Shown: positions 9,471 to 19,496 of the stretch, one piece after another
Position numbering within the stretch: the first letter of the stretch is position 1
Layout of the letters: every line of letters starts with the position of its first letter
Assembly (NCBI GenBank): GCA_030437565.1
Contig: CP129291.1
Span: 2,356,001 to 2,420,000 of the forward strand
Length of the DNA: 64,000 nucleotides
From: Terrilactibacillus sp. S3-3
GTDB lineage: Bacteria; Bacillota; Bacilli; Bacillales; Sporolactobacillaceae
Reading direction: 5' to 3'
The notes under the pieces: model-generated
Databases searched by the model: none
What the model was told of the DNA's origin: nothing
Seen by the model: only the letters and a program-made list of their open reading frames with translations
Position numbers and translations under genes: made by a program

Positions 9471-9755
9471 AAAAAAAAAAACCTCCCGCCTCTTAAATTT
9501 CAAGAGACGAAAGGTTAACTTCCGTGGTACCACTCTAATTATTCCCGCTCCGAGTCGGCGCAGAGAATCGCTCAGCAGATATCATGTATCCCGTCCGGTA
9601 ATGGCCGACCGCCATCTATGCCTCTTTGTTATTCAGCAAGCCGCTCCAAGGCGAGTTCCATTTCCATAGAATGCTGTTTCACACCGGCCAACAGCTCTCT
9701 TAAATTCATAGGAAACGTACTATTCCTTATCATTGCGTTTTTCTAAAAATTTAAT
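9471..9755 (-). promoter_or_regulatory. T-box leader of leuA, Leu (CTC) specifier
   Basis: Minus-strand leader with the conserved AGAGAGCTG near its 5' end, a specifier-loop context TGGAA-CTC (CTC at 9653-9655, a leucine codon) and the T-box AGAGTGGTACCACGG at about 9521-9536. A terminator stem follows at 9481-9516, running into ten T. Uncharged tRNA-Leu would favour the antiterminator. The specifier agrees with the downstream gene. Confidence 0.9.
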
Positions 9756-9762
9756 TTAATCG

Positions 9763-9791
9763 AGTCTAACATTTGAAATGAAAAAAGTCAA
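9763..9791 (-). promoter_or_regulatory. sigma-A promoter of the leuA T-box transcript
   Basis: TTGACT at 9786-9791, a 17-nt spacer and TAGACT at 9763-9768, read on the minus strand, directly upstream of the T-box leader. Confidence 0.75.
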
Positions 9792-9920
9792 GAGGCCGCC
9801 GCTTTTTTCAATCTGGTTTATGCCCCGAGCGGACGGCTGCAAATCATGCGGAAAACGCAGAGGGGCCGGCCCCTGCCGAGCTCCTGCTCCTTAAAATTCC
9901 TCTTACTGAAAAAAAGTTTT

Positions 9921-11040
9921 CTAAAAGGCCGATCCTTCTCTGATGAATGCTTCGACAACATGGACGCCCTGCTCCAGTGCCCGTTCATCCGGCATGAATC
10001 TGGCCGAATGAAGGCCCTCAGTATGGCCGACACCAAGCCAAAACATAAAGCCCGGAATATCTTTCAGGAAATAACCAAAGTCTTCTCCCGTCATGGCGTC
10101 GCCGCAGATTACATATGGGAACGCCTTAGCTTTGCAAAAGGAGATAAATTGCCGCGCGTATTCAGGACGGTTGTATACTTGATAGTAGTTGGCACCGTAA
10201 TCAATCTCCCCCTTGCAGTGATAAGCGATTTCCGTGGCTTTGACAAGGCGTTCGATATCCTCCTTGATCAGCGCCATCGTCTCTTGATTAAGCGTGCGGA
10301 TCGTGCCTTCTATCCGCGCTTTTTCAGCAATAATATTCTGTTTCGTGCCTCCCGTTATTTTGCCGATCGTCAGCACGGCCGAGTCAAGCGGGTTGACACG
10401 GCGGGCGACAATGCTTTGGGCCTGCATGACAAAACTAGCGGCTGCAACAACCATGTCGTGCGTCAGATGCGGGTACGCCGCATGGCCTCCTTTTCCGGTT
10501 AAATCAATAAAAAGCTCCGATGTATTGGCAAAAAGGATACCCTCTTTGATCGCCGCTGTTCCGGCCGGGAACTCCGGCGAGACATGCTGTGAAAAAATAA
10601 AGTCAGGCTTCCAGGCCTGAAAAGCAGCGCTCGCCATCATCGGGATCGCCCCGCCGGGTCCTTCCTCAGCCGGCTGAAAAAAAAATCATGACAACATCAT
10701 CGGCCGGCGGCTTTTTGGCCAGATTTTCCAGCACACCTAAAGCGATCGTCATGTGAAAATCATGACCGCAGGCATGCATATGGCCTTCATGCCGCGATTT
10801 GAAGGCATAGCCGGTTTCTTCTTTCACGGGCAAACCGTCGATATCCGTGCGATAACCGATCGTTCGCTTTGGCGCATACCCTGACACTTTGACTAAAATG
10901 CCGGTTTTCCATGTCTGTATCTCCAAATTTTCCTGAGGCATCTTTTTTATTTGATCCAATAAAAATGCTTGCGTTTCAAACTCTTGAAACCCTAATTCGG
11001 GAATTTGATGCAAAGCCCGTCTGGTAGCAATATAGTCCAT
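9921..11040 (-). CDS. dapL: N-acetyl-diaminopimelate deacetylase (YkuR type), frame broken
   Basis: M20-family zinc amidohydrolase of about 373 codons that removes acetate from N-acetyl-LL-diaminopimelate in the acetylase branch of lysine/DAP synthesis. Metal-site and catalytic signatures are MHACGHDFH (about residues 92-100), [21 protein letters not shown] and [11 protein letters not shown] break in the A run near 10676 interrupts the PAEEGPGGA segment. dapH lies directly upstream on the same strand, although a terminator-like hairpin separates them. The ATG at 11040 has an AAGGGA site about 11 nt upstream. The family also contains hippurate hydrolases, but the neighbour settles the role. 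Confidence 0.88.
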
Positions 11041-11138
11041 TTTTCTAAGATCCCTTCTTCTTCAACGTCCGCTGCAGCTGGCGAAAAATCACCTTGCCCG
11101 AATACGGACCGCAAAATGTCCAACCTATTTCAACACAA

Positions 11139-11185
11139 CAAAAAAAAAGAAAAGCCAACCGGCCAGTTCCCGGCACAGTTGGCTG
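11139..11185 (-). terminator. terminator or attenuator between dapH and dapL
   Basis: AGCCAAC...GTTGGCT stem with inner G/C pairs followed by a T-rich run on the minus strand. It would reduce, not necessarily abolish, read-through to dapL. Confidence 0.75.
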
Positions 11186-11202
11186 CTTACAAAAGCTCTA
11201 AG

Positions 11203-11914
11203 TTACAGCTGACGAAGTTCCTGCATAATTTCGGTTTTTGAGCGCGTCTTATCGTCAATTGTTTTGATCACGCGAGCCGGAGCACCGGCAACGACTGTAT
11301 TCGCCGGCACATCCTTTGTCACAATCGCACCGGCTGCAACAACGGCACCCTGGCCGACATGAACCCCTTCCAAAACCACGGCATTTCCGCCGACAAGAAC
11401 ATCATCTTCAATAATGACGGGTTTCGCCGATGGCGGTTCGACCACACCGGCAAGAACGGCACCGGCACCGATGTGGCAGTTTTTCCCGACTGTCGCCCGT
11501 CCGCCAAGAACAGCGTTCATATCGATCATCGTACCTTCGCCGACGACGGCGCCGATATTGATCACAGCTCCCATCATGATCACCGCGTTTTTGCCGATTT
11601 CGACTTTTTCACGAATTAAGGCTCCCCGGTTCGATCCGAGCTTCGATATTCTTCAAATCAAGCAGCGGCACCGCAGAGTGGCGGCGATCATTTTCAATTA
11701 CGTAATCTTCAATTTTCTCCTTATTGGCCTCAAGGACTTCACTGATGACCTTCCAATCCCCAAAGATGACACCCGATTTGCCGCCGATAAAGGTTTGCAC
11801 GCCTTCACCAAAGTTAATGGCCTCCAAATCACCTTTTATGTAAACTTTGACCGGTGTCTTTTTTTTACTATTTTGCAAAAATGAAATAATCTCATATGCA
11901 TCCATTTGTCCCAT
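11203..11914 (-). CDS. dapH: tetrahydrodipicolinate N-acetyltransferase (YkuQ type), frame broken
   Basis: About 236 codons of a left-handed beta-helix acetyltransferase. The N-terminal DapH-specific domain ([22 protein letters not shown]) is followed by many hexapeptide repeats such as [20 protein letters not shown] and [18 protein letters not shown]. It transfers acetyl from acetyl-CoA to tetrahydrodipicolinate for DAP, needed for peptidoglycan, lysine and spore dipicolinate. GGAGG lies 7 nt before the ATG at 11914. A single break near 11630 separates RIEPG from [18 protein letters not shown]. The next gene is dapL, the following enzyme of the branch. Confidence 0.92.
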
Positions 11915-11944
11915 TGTTCTTCCTCCTAAAAATGACTGTCACTC

Positions 11945-12828
11945 TTATGGTAACGAATTTTGCGATGGAAGTCTATGATTAACTAAATCAATAAAAGCGC
12001 GGACTTGTTTTAATTGTGTCACTTCATCGTAATATAACATCCAATTGTCCCGCTTCAGCGGGTGTCCCTGTTTATCAACAAGCGGAATTTGATGAACGTG
12101 GTCCTGCTCAGTGAGGCTGATTGACGGCAAAACGGCATAACCAATCCCATGCGTCGCCATCTGTTTGCATGTTTCAATTTGATCGACAATGATCGTTCGG
12201 TTCGGCTGTTTTAAAACTTGCCGATGCCACCATTCCTGAATAACCTGATCATAGGAAGAGTCGCTGCGAAACTGAATATAAGGACGTTCGATATGCTGGA
12301 GAGCATCAAGTGATGTAATTTTGGTATCAACCAGATTGAGCGGATCCTCGAATAGGAAGACTTTTTTCCCGCGCCATTTCATGTTTCCCCTGATAATGGC
12401 CACATGGCAGTCGGAATGATACATATGCTGCAAAATCTCACTTGACCAGCCTGTCACAAGCGAAATTTTGACAAGCGGATACTTCTCGACAAACGTTTTA
12501 AGTACGTTTGGCAGCCAATATTGGCCGTTGATCGATGAAACAGCTAATTTCAATGTTCCGTAAACATCGGAATCCCTTGCCGAAATACGCTGGCGCACCT
12601 CTTCCTCACCGCTCAGCATCTGGGCAAAAATGCGACGATGACCTCCCCGGCTGCCGTTAAGCTGACTCCGCGCTTTGAACGGATAAAAATCGGTACGCCC
12701 CAATCCCGCTCGATGTGCTGCAGTCTCTGGCTTAAAGCGGGCTGTGAAACAAATAAACGTTCTGATGCCCTGCGCATATTGCCTTCTTCAGCAAGAACGG
12801 CAATCACCTGTAAATCTGATTTATTCAT
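11945..12828 (-). CDS. ccpC: LysR-type regulator, CcpC-like, frame broken
   Basis: About 294 codons. The N-terminal winged helix has the LysR signature EEGNMRRASERLFVSQPALSQRL (residues about 14-36), then a linker and a substrate-binding domain. CcpC represses TCA-cycle genes such as citB and citZ in B. subtilis, with citrate as inducer. The identity rests on family and on position: ykuL-ccpC-(ykuNOP)-dapH-dapL is the B. subtilis order, and here ccpC lies beside dapH and near ykuL. One break near 12625 splits the linker. The start ATG at 12828 has an AAGGGTG site. Confidence 0.75.
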
Positions 12829-13006
12829 TTCTTGTCACCCTTCTGGAGCTTGGGATATAGCTTTAACTTACCACGATTTACCCCGCTAATCAATTCGTAA
12901 AAAGGAATCGTATGTGTCAAGTTTTACTCGGGGTCCCATATAGGACAAGGTTTGACAGATTCTCAAAATGTACACTTCTTGGCGGCTACCGCGCTTCGCT
13001 TGCTGG

Positions 13007-13055
13007 CCTTGTCATGGAGTGAGGGGCAAAAAGCGTCCCTCACTCCATGACAAGG
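13007..13055. terminator. 19-bp perfect hairpin inside the insertion sequence
   Basis: CCTTGTCATGGAGTGAGGG pairs with its exact complement across an 11-nt loop. No T-tract follows, but it lies just past the transposase stop and would end or stabilise its transcript, or block outside transcription. Confidence 0.7.
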
Positions 13056-13096
13056 TAAAGGAAACCCTTTCGTCGTTCATAAGGTCAGGATTTTAT

Positions 13097-14484
13097 TCAG
13101 ATGCCCCACGCTGCTCGAGGCAGCAGAGTATAGCCGGCAATGCGACCTAAATGGACGCCGATAGACGGCCGGGTTTGAGAGCGAAGGAGAGTCGCTATAC
13201 GCATCGTTTTCGTCACTCTCCGCATTGCTCTTTCTCCCAGTTCCAGACTGGCTAGATAAGCTGCCTGCAGGGTCCCGTTCTGGCAACCTTGTATTACTTT
13301 CACCATCGCCTCAACTGACCCACCCCAGTGCATTCCGCGTTTTTTCATGCGAAACGTGAGGTGGCGCTGATTGGATTCCATCGCTCCCAGTTTACCTGCA
13401 ATTTTTGGAGCTTGTTTGTCTTTGTCTCGCCAGTCAAATAAGCGGCTCCAGTGGTTCATGAGATACTTTTTGACGTCTGCCACTTTTTGAATCTGTTTGT
13501 CATTCTCAAGTTGACTTTCATACGTATCTAAAATGGTGACAAGCGTCTCCTCCTGCTTGTCTCGAACGGCTTTCTTCGCGGCTTTTAACCAGTCTTTGTC
13601 ACCGTGCAGGGCCCGGGTGAGGGCCTGGGCACACATGGAAATCATCCAGCTGAACGAATAAAGGCTGGCGTGATCCGGAGAAGGCTTCTTTAAAGCGCTC
13701 TTCACCATACCCTGAGCCCCCATCACTATTGGCAACGACTTGCGTGTGGGTCAAATCATAACGGCTTTCCGCTACTGCGGTCGCTTGATCCCAAAAATCA
13801 TTTACATTTTTCGCTGTCATCACCGCGTAAGGGTTCACAAGCCGGCGGCGTTTTCCGTTTTGTTCCCACCCCTCATATGTGATCAGGTGTTTGATTTCTA
13901 TATGAGCTTTCTTTTGCATACCACGGACATATGTCCCGTCTGCCTCTGTCATGAGGTGCGTCACCATACGCCCCTCGCTCATGAGCGTGCCGGCCTTGTC
14001 CTTCTCCACTAAGGCTTCATCCATTTGACCTTGAGCCGCTCCCACTCGGCGGACGCTGGCCATGACCGTGCTGTGACTCATCTTGATCGGTGTCCACGTC
14101 TCCAAGGTTTCCACCACTTGACGATAAGGATATACGGCCAGCAAGCTCCGCCGCCTTTAGCTCAACGTAAGGTGAATACCGGCTCCCCTTCCGCCATTTC
14201 ATCAATCTATCTAAAGGGTAGAGCCGCTGATGGTTCGGGGCGATCATCAACGTATGGGAAAAGGTTACCGGGCCAAATAAAAACTGCAGCCTCCGTTCGT
14301 CTGTCCGCTCAACTTTCCATCCCTCATTCTGTTTCAGCCGAGTCAAAGCGCGGTTCATCTCCGTCAGCATTCGCCCCACGGCCTGACCCATCCACTCATA
14401 CATGACTTGAACCGCACCGGTTTCAAAATCGACAAGATTCCTTTTTCTCTTCCAAATATCGAATAAATCTTTTATAATATCCAT
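13097..14484 (-). CDS. ISLre2-family transposase (UPF0236), frame broken
   Basis: About 462 codons, normal for the family. The N-terminal part (MDIIKDLFDIWKRKRNLVDFE) leads into the central region with MTEADGTYVRGMQKK and SDGGSGYGEERF, characteristic of ISLre2 transposases; the Asp residues there are candidates for the DDE-like catalytic set. The C-terminal part contains ESNQRHLTFRMKKRGMHW. Breaks lie near 14140 (AAELA joins AVYPYRQVVE) and 13620 (VQLDDFHVC joins AQALTRALHGDKDW). Start ATG at 14484 has GGAG upstream. Catalysis of cut-and-paste or copy-paste movement is not established from the sequence. Confidence 0.85.
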
Positions 14485-14543
14485 TGAGAAGGCTCCATTC
14501 TTTATGTACTCGCCTAGTTAGCGTACATTTAGAATACAGAGTC

Positions 14544-14869
14544 TTCTCTTTTTCGTCCAGTAATCTGCTAGAGAGAGGCGCCGATCGGCCTCCTGATTAT
14601 CCCCCGAGAAATATTTTACACAAACAAAGGAATCCTGTCCCTTCAGCTTTAAGACCATTAGGTTAGGCCTCGTTTTAGGACTCCGGGCAGGCGCTCTACC
14701 CGCCGGATGGGGTGATTTTGGTTTACAAGCGGCGGATCGCAGATGGACTGTGCAGCGGCGTTCAAAAAGAGACCGTTTCCAAAAGGATCATTTGCCGACA
14801 GTGAAGGATTTGAAGGTGTTAAAATATAGAAAGGCTGTCATGGCCGAAAACGACTTATGGTACTCATTT
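14544..14869. other. intergenic region between insertion sequence and darB
   Basis: No complete gene. A short plus-strand reading near 14709-14805 (GVILVYKRRIADGLCSGVQK) looks protein-like but has no start or family I recognise, and may be a transposon relic. Confidence 0.3.
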
Positions 14870-15348
14870 TCATTTAAGGAGGCGTGAACCCGCCGTATGC
14901 ATCTGGCCGCGCAAATAGCGGTTTAAATATTTTAACAGTGCACTTCTCGTTAGTATCCCTTTAAAATTCCCCTCCTCATCTTCAATGCACAAGAAAGTAT
15001 TATCGATCGCCAGTTTGACGGCATCCGTCAATCGCTCTGATGCCATTAACACCGGCGGTTTATCATTCATCACCTCGGACACTTTATGTAAACCGAGTTG
15101 TTCAAATTCAATCCTTTCCAATCCAAAAATCGAGTCAAGAATCAGCGTTTTTTGCTGATGATCCCTTTCAATTTAAATGATGCATTTAAAACAGGAACCG
15201 CCGAATAGCCAGTTTTAACCAAAACTAATAAGGCGTGCTCGAGCGGATTGTCTTCCTGAACGAGAGCCACTTTGTCGCTCGGAATCATTAACTCAAGAAT
15301 ATCTTTGTTCAGAACATCTGTTATCGACAGGTATTTCAAATACACCAC
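14870..15348 (-). CDS. darB: CBS-domain protein YkuL (DarB/CbpB type), frame broken
   Basis: About 155 codons with two CBS motifs: DILELMIPSDKVALVQEDN with HALLVLVKTGYSAVPVLN, then VSEVMNDKPP with FKGILTRSALLKYLN. The phrase MIPSDKVA...HALLVLVKTGY closely follows B. subtilis YkuL (DarB), which binds c-di-AMP and acts on Rel and pyruvate carboxylase. Translation could start at GTG 15348, but TTG 15339 has AAGGAG at 8 nt and is more likely. A break near 15135 separates the two CBS halves. Position beside ccpC matches B. subtilis. Confidence 0.83.
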
Positions 15349-16053
15349 TCCTTAGAAGCGCACATTTAAATGAAAGCGCTTTCTCAATAATATTTTATCA
15401 CAATCTATACCTTAAGGGCTGATTGGTGCAGCATAAATAGGTCGAGAACATTCTTCTACAATTTTCAGCAGCTGCGTGTTGAGAAATCAATCCGCACATT
15501 ACATAGTATTCGAAATGAAAGGAGGTTTTTACGGTTTCCAATATAGGAAAAAATTGAGGGTAAAAAAGATCTACGTGCTTCATCCTTTTCGGATGGAGAA
15601 AAACCAGAGCCTCGCCTTCCGGACAATCAGCAGTTAAAACAGCTTCTTATTGACTTGCAATTTGGATGCATTATTAAGTCAGGAGGCCTTTCGATGGGGA
15701 AATCCGATGTTAAATAAAAGGGACAGCCGGCTCCATTTTGCCGCTTGCGACAGTCCGGCGTCCGGCAGACGCAAAACGATGCTCTTGGAACCTGGAGCGG
15801 CCTTTAGCGATTACCTTTCTCCTTTATCCTATGAATGGGTTCATGAATTGCCACTATCCGCTGGGCCGTTCCTATTCGTTCCAACGGTGCGGCCGCTTGC
15901 GGCAGCGAAAAATCGGATAACCGCACCTCAATATATGGTATGATATAATGAAACCGTCTATACAGAAAATTTGCCGGCTGCCAGCTTGCCGAACCGGCAG
16001 ATCTTAGCTCGGCGAACTTTATTTCTTTAAAGTATGATGATAGGAGAACACAA
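15349..16053. other. 700-bp region without a confident gene
   Basis: Between darB and ypcP. An ORF at 15515-15637 (MKGGFYGFQYRKK...) begins inside its own AGGAGG-like run. An AGGAGG at about 15681 precedes an ATG at 15694 that stops after seven codons, although another frame stays open to 15943. Neither has a recognisable family. A broken small gene is possible. Confidence 0.3.
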
Positions 16054-16922
16054 GTGGAAAATAAACCAAAAGTTATGTTGATTGACGGGATGGCGCTCCT
16101 CTTTCGCAGTTTTTACGCCACTTCTTATACCGGGCAGTTTATGCGGACAAGCCGCGGCATTCCGACCAACGCCATATACGGCTTTACAAAGCATCTCTTT
16201 TTAGCCAGAAAAGCTTTTAATCCCGAATATATCGTTTGCTGCTGGGATATGGGGGGAACGACTTTTCGCAATGAGCTCTATCCGCCTTACAAAGCCAATC
16301 GGCCTGATCCACCCTCTGAACTCATCCCGCAATTCAGCCTTGTAAAGGAAGTCGTTCAAGCACTTGACATTCCCAATATCGGCGCCCGTGGTTACGAGGC
16401 CGATGATTGCATCGGCACGCTCGCATCTCAAATCGGCAATCAAGCCGAAACATTGATTGTCACGAGCGATCATGACTACCTGCAGCTGCTCGATGATACA
16501 ACAAAAGTGATTATGCTGAAGAAAGGCTATCGGCATTATCATGTCTATCTTCCGGAAACGCTTTATTCCGAATTAGGGATTACCCCGGAACAAATCATTG
16601 ATCTCAAAGCATTAATGGGGGACGTGCCGACAATTATCCGGGTGTAAAGGGGATCGGCGAAAAAACAGCGCTGAAATTGCTAAAGGCATACCGCTCGGCA
16701 GAAGAAGTCGTTGCCCACATTGATGAACTGCCTAAAGGCATCCGGACAAAAATTGCAGCAAACGTCGAACTGCTGCATCTCTCAAAAAAACTGGCCACAA
16801 TTGATCGTGAAGTACCCGTTGCCTTTTCGCTCCCGGCCGATCAATGGCAGCTAAAAGAAGAAAAAATCACCAGCCGACTGAATGCGCTGGATTTCTCCCA
16901 TCTGCTGAAGCTGATTATTTGA
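16054..16922 (+). CDS. ypcP: 5'-3' exonuclease YpcP, one frame break
   Basis: About 289 codons of a stand-alone flap-type 5'-3' exonuclease, like the N-terminal domain of DNA polymerase I. VMLIDGMALLFRSFYA, YEADDCIGTLA and TSDHDYLQLL carry the metal-binding acidic residues, and the H3TH segment is NYPGVKGIGEKTALKLL. It acts in primer removal and repair. The start is GTG at 16054 behind AGGAGA with 6 nt spacing. One base is missing near 16629 (CCGAC for CCGGAC), which splits GDVPDNYPG. Confidence 0.9.
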
Positions 16923-16960
16923 TAAAGAAAACAGCCCAGCTTTCCCCGCATTATTAAAGT

Positions 16961-17009
16961 AAAAAAAGCCCATGCTGCTAAAAAAAACCGGCAGACATGG
17001 GCTTTTTTC
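16961..17009. terminator. bidirectional terminator between ypcP and pit
   Basis: AAAAAAAGCCCATG and CATGGGCTTTTTT pair around an inner CTGC/GCAG stem; it serves both converging genes. Confidence 0.9.
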
Positions 17010-17011
17010 TT

Positions 17012-18028
17012 TCAGATAAGCCAAGATAATAGTTTATAAATAACGGCGGCCAAAATCGCCGTAATCGGCAGCGTAATCACCCAGGTAATAACGATATTGA
17101 TCGCCATCCCCCAGTTGACATTTTTGACGCGTTCCGCTGAGCCTACCCCCATAATGGAAGACGAAATGACATGGGTCGTGCTGACAGGCAGGTGCAGCGC
17201 CGTGAAAGAGAAGATGATCGCCGCCGAGGACAAATCGGACGCCGCCCCGCTCATCGGCTTGATCTTCATAATCTTACTGCCGACCGTCTTGATAATCCGC
17301 CAGCCGCCTACCGATGTTCCGACCGCCATCGAAACACCGGAAGCGATCCTGACCCACATGGGAATGTCCATTGTCGGGACATAATGAGCGGCGACAAGCG
17401 CCATCGTAATAATGCCCATCGCTTTTTGGGCATCATTCGTACCGTGAGTAAAAGATTGCAAGGCGGCAGTAAAGATCTGAAAATAACGAAAGCCGCGGTT
17501 CGTTTTTTGATAAATTAGAGTTTCTAAAGATCTAAAGATGAGATCAAAAATAGTCATAATGGTAAACCCGACGGCCAAAGCCACAACAGGAGAAATGAGT
17601 AAAGCTTCGATAATTTCGATAAATCCGGTAAAATTAATCGCGCCAAACCCCAATGCCGATATACCCGCTCCGGCAAGCGCCCCTATCACCGCATGGGAGG
17701 AACTGCTCGGGATACCGAAAAACCACGTTATAAGGTTCCAAATAATGGCCGAAATGAGTGCGGCAAGCACAATGACCGATCCAATTGTTTCGTCATGAAT
17801 CGTAAAAGGATCGATCACGCCCTGACCAACCGTTTTTGCTACACCGGTAAAGGTCAAAGCGCCGAAAAAGTTCATTGTTCCCGCAAGCACAATCGCCACT
17901 TTGGGGCTTAATGCGCGCGTTGATACTGACGTTGCAATGGTATTGGCCGTATCATGAAAGCCATTAATAAAGTCAAAAGCCAATGCGCAAAAAACAATCA
18001 GCAACGTCATGATGAGCAAACTGTCCAT
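17012..18028 (-). CDS. pit: low-affinity inorganic phosphate transporter (PiT family)
   Basis: Intact 338-aa, about ten-helix membrane protein. The duplicated PiT signatures GFHDTANTIATSVSTRAL near residues 23-40 and SFTHGTNDAQKAMGII in the second half are present, as are PSSSSHAVIGA and PVSTTHVISS. It moves metal-phosphate with protons into the cell. The ATG at 18028 follows GGGAG and lies about 20 bp after the DUF47 gene, so the two form one transcript as in the ykaA-pit pair of Bacillus. It is one of the few long genes here without a frame break. Confidence 0.95.
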   Translation of the reverse strand: MDSLLIMTLLIVFCALAFDFINGFHDTANTIATSVSTRALSPKVAIVLAGTMNFFGALTFTGVAKTVGQGVIDPFTIHDETIGSVIVLAALISAIIWNLITWFFGIPSSSSHAVIGALAGAGISALGFGAINFTGFIEIIEALLISPVVALAVGFTIMTIFDLIFRSLETLIYQKTNRGFRYFQIFTAALQSFTHGTNDAQKAMGIITMALVAAHYVPTMDIPMWVRIASGVSMAVGTSVGGWRIIKTVGSKIMKIKPMSGAASDLSSAAIIFSFTALHLPVSTTHVISSSIMGVGSAERVKNVNWGMAINIVITWVITLPITAILAAVIYKLLSWLI

Positions 18029-18048
18029 TCGACTAAGACTCCCTTTTT

Positions 18049-18668
18049 TCAGGCATTTCTCATAATGATGGTTTCCAGCGTATCGGCAACATCCTCACAG
18101 CTGTCCGCAACATTTTCCAGCATTCATATAAAGCTCTTTATACTGAATGATTTTGATTGGATCCTTTTCAGATTTAAAAAGGTTGGTGATGCACTCGACC
18201 AGCAGTTCATCGCATTCAGATTCGTAATCATTAATTTTGATCACATGATTACGGATGTTGAGCATTTTTCTCTTATTAAGCAAAGTCGTCGCTTGGGCAA
18301 TCTCCTTAGTTGACTCGAACAGCATGTCCACAAATTTGATCATGTAATCATCGGAATGCGTTAAACCGTAAATGCCAATTCGTGTGGCCCATTCATCAAA
18401 ACCGTCGAGCACGTCGTCCATCTTCATCGCCAGTGCCAAAATATCTTCCCGTTCCAGCGGCGTGATGAACGTCTTATTAAGTGCAACAATCAGTTCATGA
18501 ATGTAGGCGTCGCCTTTTTTTTCATAACGCTTCATGACTTTTGAAAATTCTTTTAGATCATCATGATTTTTAATCTTAAAATCCACAAAATATCTTGCGG
18601 ATTCTTCCAGATTCAACGCAATTGTAAAGCATGCTTAAAAACTTGTCGTGTTTTGGAGCAAATAACAC
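18049..18668 (-). CDS. DUF47/PhoU-like protein YkaA, one frame break
   Basis: About 206 codons, all-helical PhoU-like DUF47 family. The N-terminus MLFAPKHDKFLSMLYN is in one frame and NLEESARYFVDFKIKNHDDLKEF in another, joined at about 18612. It continues with TPLEREDILALAMKMDDVLDG, whose Glu/Asp residues are the usual metal ligands, and ends DVADTLETIIMRNA. Start GTG 18668 lies 5 nt after GAGGTGG. Proteins of this family accompany PiT transporters and are thought to control phosphate import. Confidence 0.87.
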
Positions 18669-18701
18669 AAAATCCACCTCGCAAAAAAATAGTCAAGATC
18701 C

Positions 18702-18731
18702 AAGGGCCGTCTTTTTAAAGCGGCCTTTTTT
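18702..18731. terminator. short GGCCG hairpin with T-tract
   Basis: GGCCG and CGGCC around a T/A-rich loop, then six T; points in the plus direction upstream of marR. Confidence 0.65.
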
Positions 18732-18916
18732 CACAACATGTGATCCGTTTCGCAATTCGGAAAAAATCCGACCTTATTAATTTTAGCAGACCCTGTCGAA
18801 TTTACAATCTATTTTAATATCCTTTACAATATCTTTACAATCGACGTTTTACCTTCTTCAATACATAATATGGCCTTTCTTTTGATTTTCAGTCTGTTCT
18901 CTAATAAGCAAACTGA

Positions 18917-19000
18917 TTGAAAAAAATTTAGTATTGTCATACAATCGGTTCAACATAATCGTTCAACCATTGAATAATTAAACTGTTGACTGAATAATTA
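18917..19000 (+). promoter_or_regulatory. marR-mmpL promoter with repeat operators
   Basis: TTGAAA (18917-18922), 17-nt spacer, TACAAT (18940-18945). Directly downstream are two TTCAAC repeats (18949, 18962) and two TGAATAATTA repeats (18971, 18991), placed as expected for autorepression by the MarR protein. Operator function is inferred. Confidence 0.65.
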
Positions 19001-19032
19001 TAAAGAAAGAACAAAAATTAATGGAGGAATAA

Positions 19033-19490
19033 ATGGACACAAAGGTGTTAGAAACTTTAATTCGTCGCTACGAACAAATAACACTCGATATCAATCTAAA
19101 GATTCACCTGCTCATTCAAAAAGAATTGGCGAAGAACTGACGGGAGATCAGCACATCATTGCCCGCTACATAATGGAACATGATAAATGTACAAATACGG
19201 AACTCGCAAAAGTCTTTTATGTCAAGAAAAGTGCAATCACTGCAATGACCACCCGCCTTTTTAACAAAGGCATGATCAAGCGCCGGCGTGATAACAAGGA
19301 CCGCCGGATCGTTTATTTGTCCCTTACTCAAGAAGGGCGGGAATTCTTGACGACTTGTGATCAAAAAGCGATAGCGATCGTCGCCGAGTTTATTGATCGT
19401 TTCGAAAGTACGGAGATTGAACAATTCTTTCAGACTTACGAGAAGTTAAACAATATTCTAACTCTAAAATTAGGCAAATTGGAGGAGTGA
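19033..19490 (+). CDS. MarR-family regulator (YdgG-like), one frame break
   Basis: About 152 codons, winged helix-turn-helix. TNTELAKVFYVKKSAITAMTTRLFNKGMIKR is the recognition region and RRRDNKDRRIVYLSLTQEGREFL the wing. An AATGGAGGAATAA site precedes the ATG at 19033. One base is missing near 19128, where LIQKELA should continue EELTGDQHIIARYI. It ends six bases before the MmpL gene, the ydgG-ydgH arrangement of B. subtilis, so it probably represses the pump and itself and responds to an amphiphilic ligand. Confidence 0.87.
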
Positions 19491-19496
19491 TTACCA

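Larger units (their letters stand above)
12954..14543 (-). mobile_element. ISLre2-family insertion sequence
   Basis: About 1.6 kb inserted between ccpC and darB. Candidate imperfect inverted ends are GACAGATTCTCAAAATGTAC (12954-12973) and, on the other strand, a GACTCTGTATTCTAAATGTAC-like sequence (14523-14543), with GTACATTT the best-conserved part. The exact ends and target duplication are uncertain. The element holds one transposase on the minus strand and a long hairpin near its downstream end. Confidence 0.75.

Noticed and set aside
9846-10502. 218-codon plus-strand ORF
   Set aside because: Antisense shadow of dapL, whose metal-site motifs are on the minus strand.
15650-15943. 97-codon plus-strand ORF before ypcP
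   Set aside because: No ribosome-binding site at its start and no recognisable family; kept only as a note in the intergenic entry.
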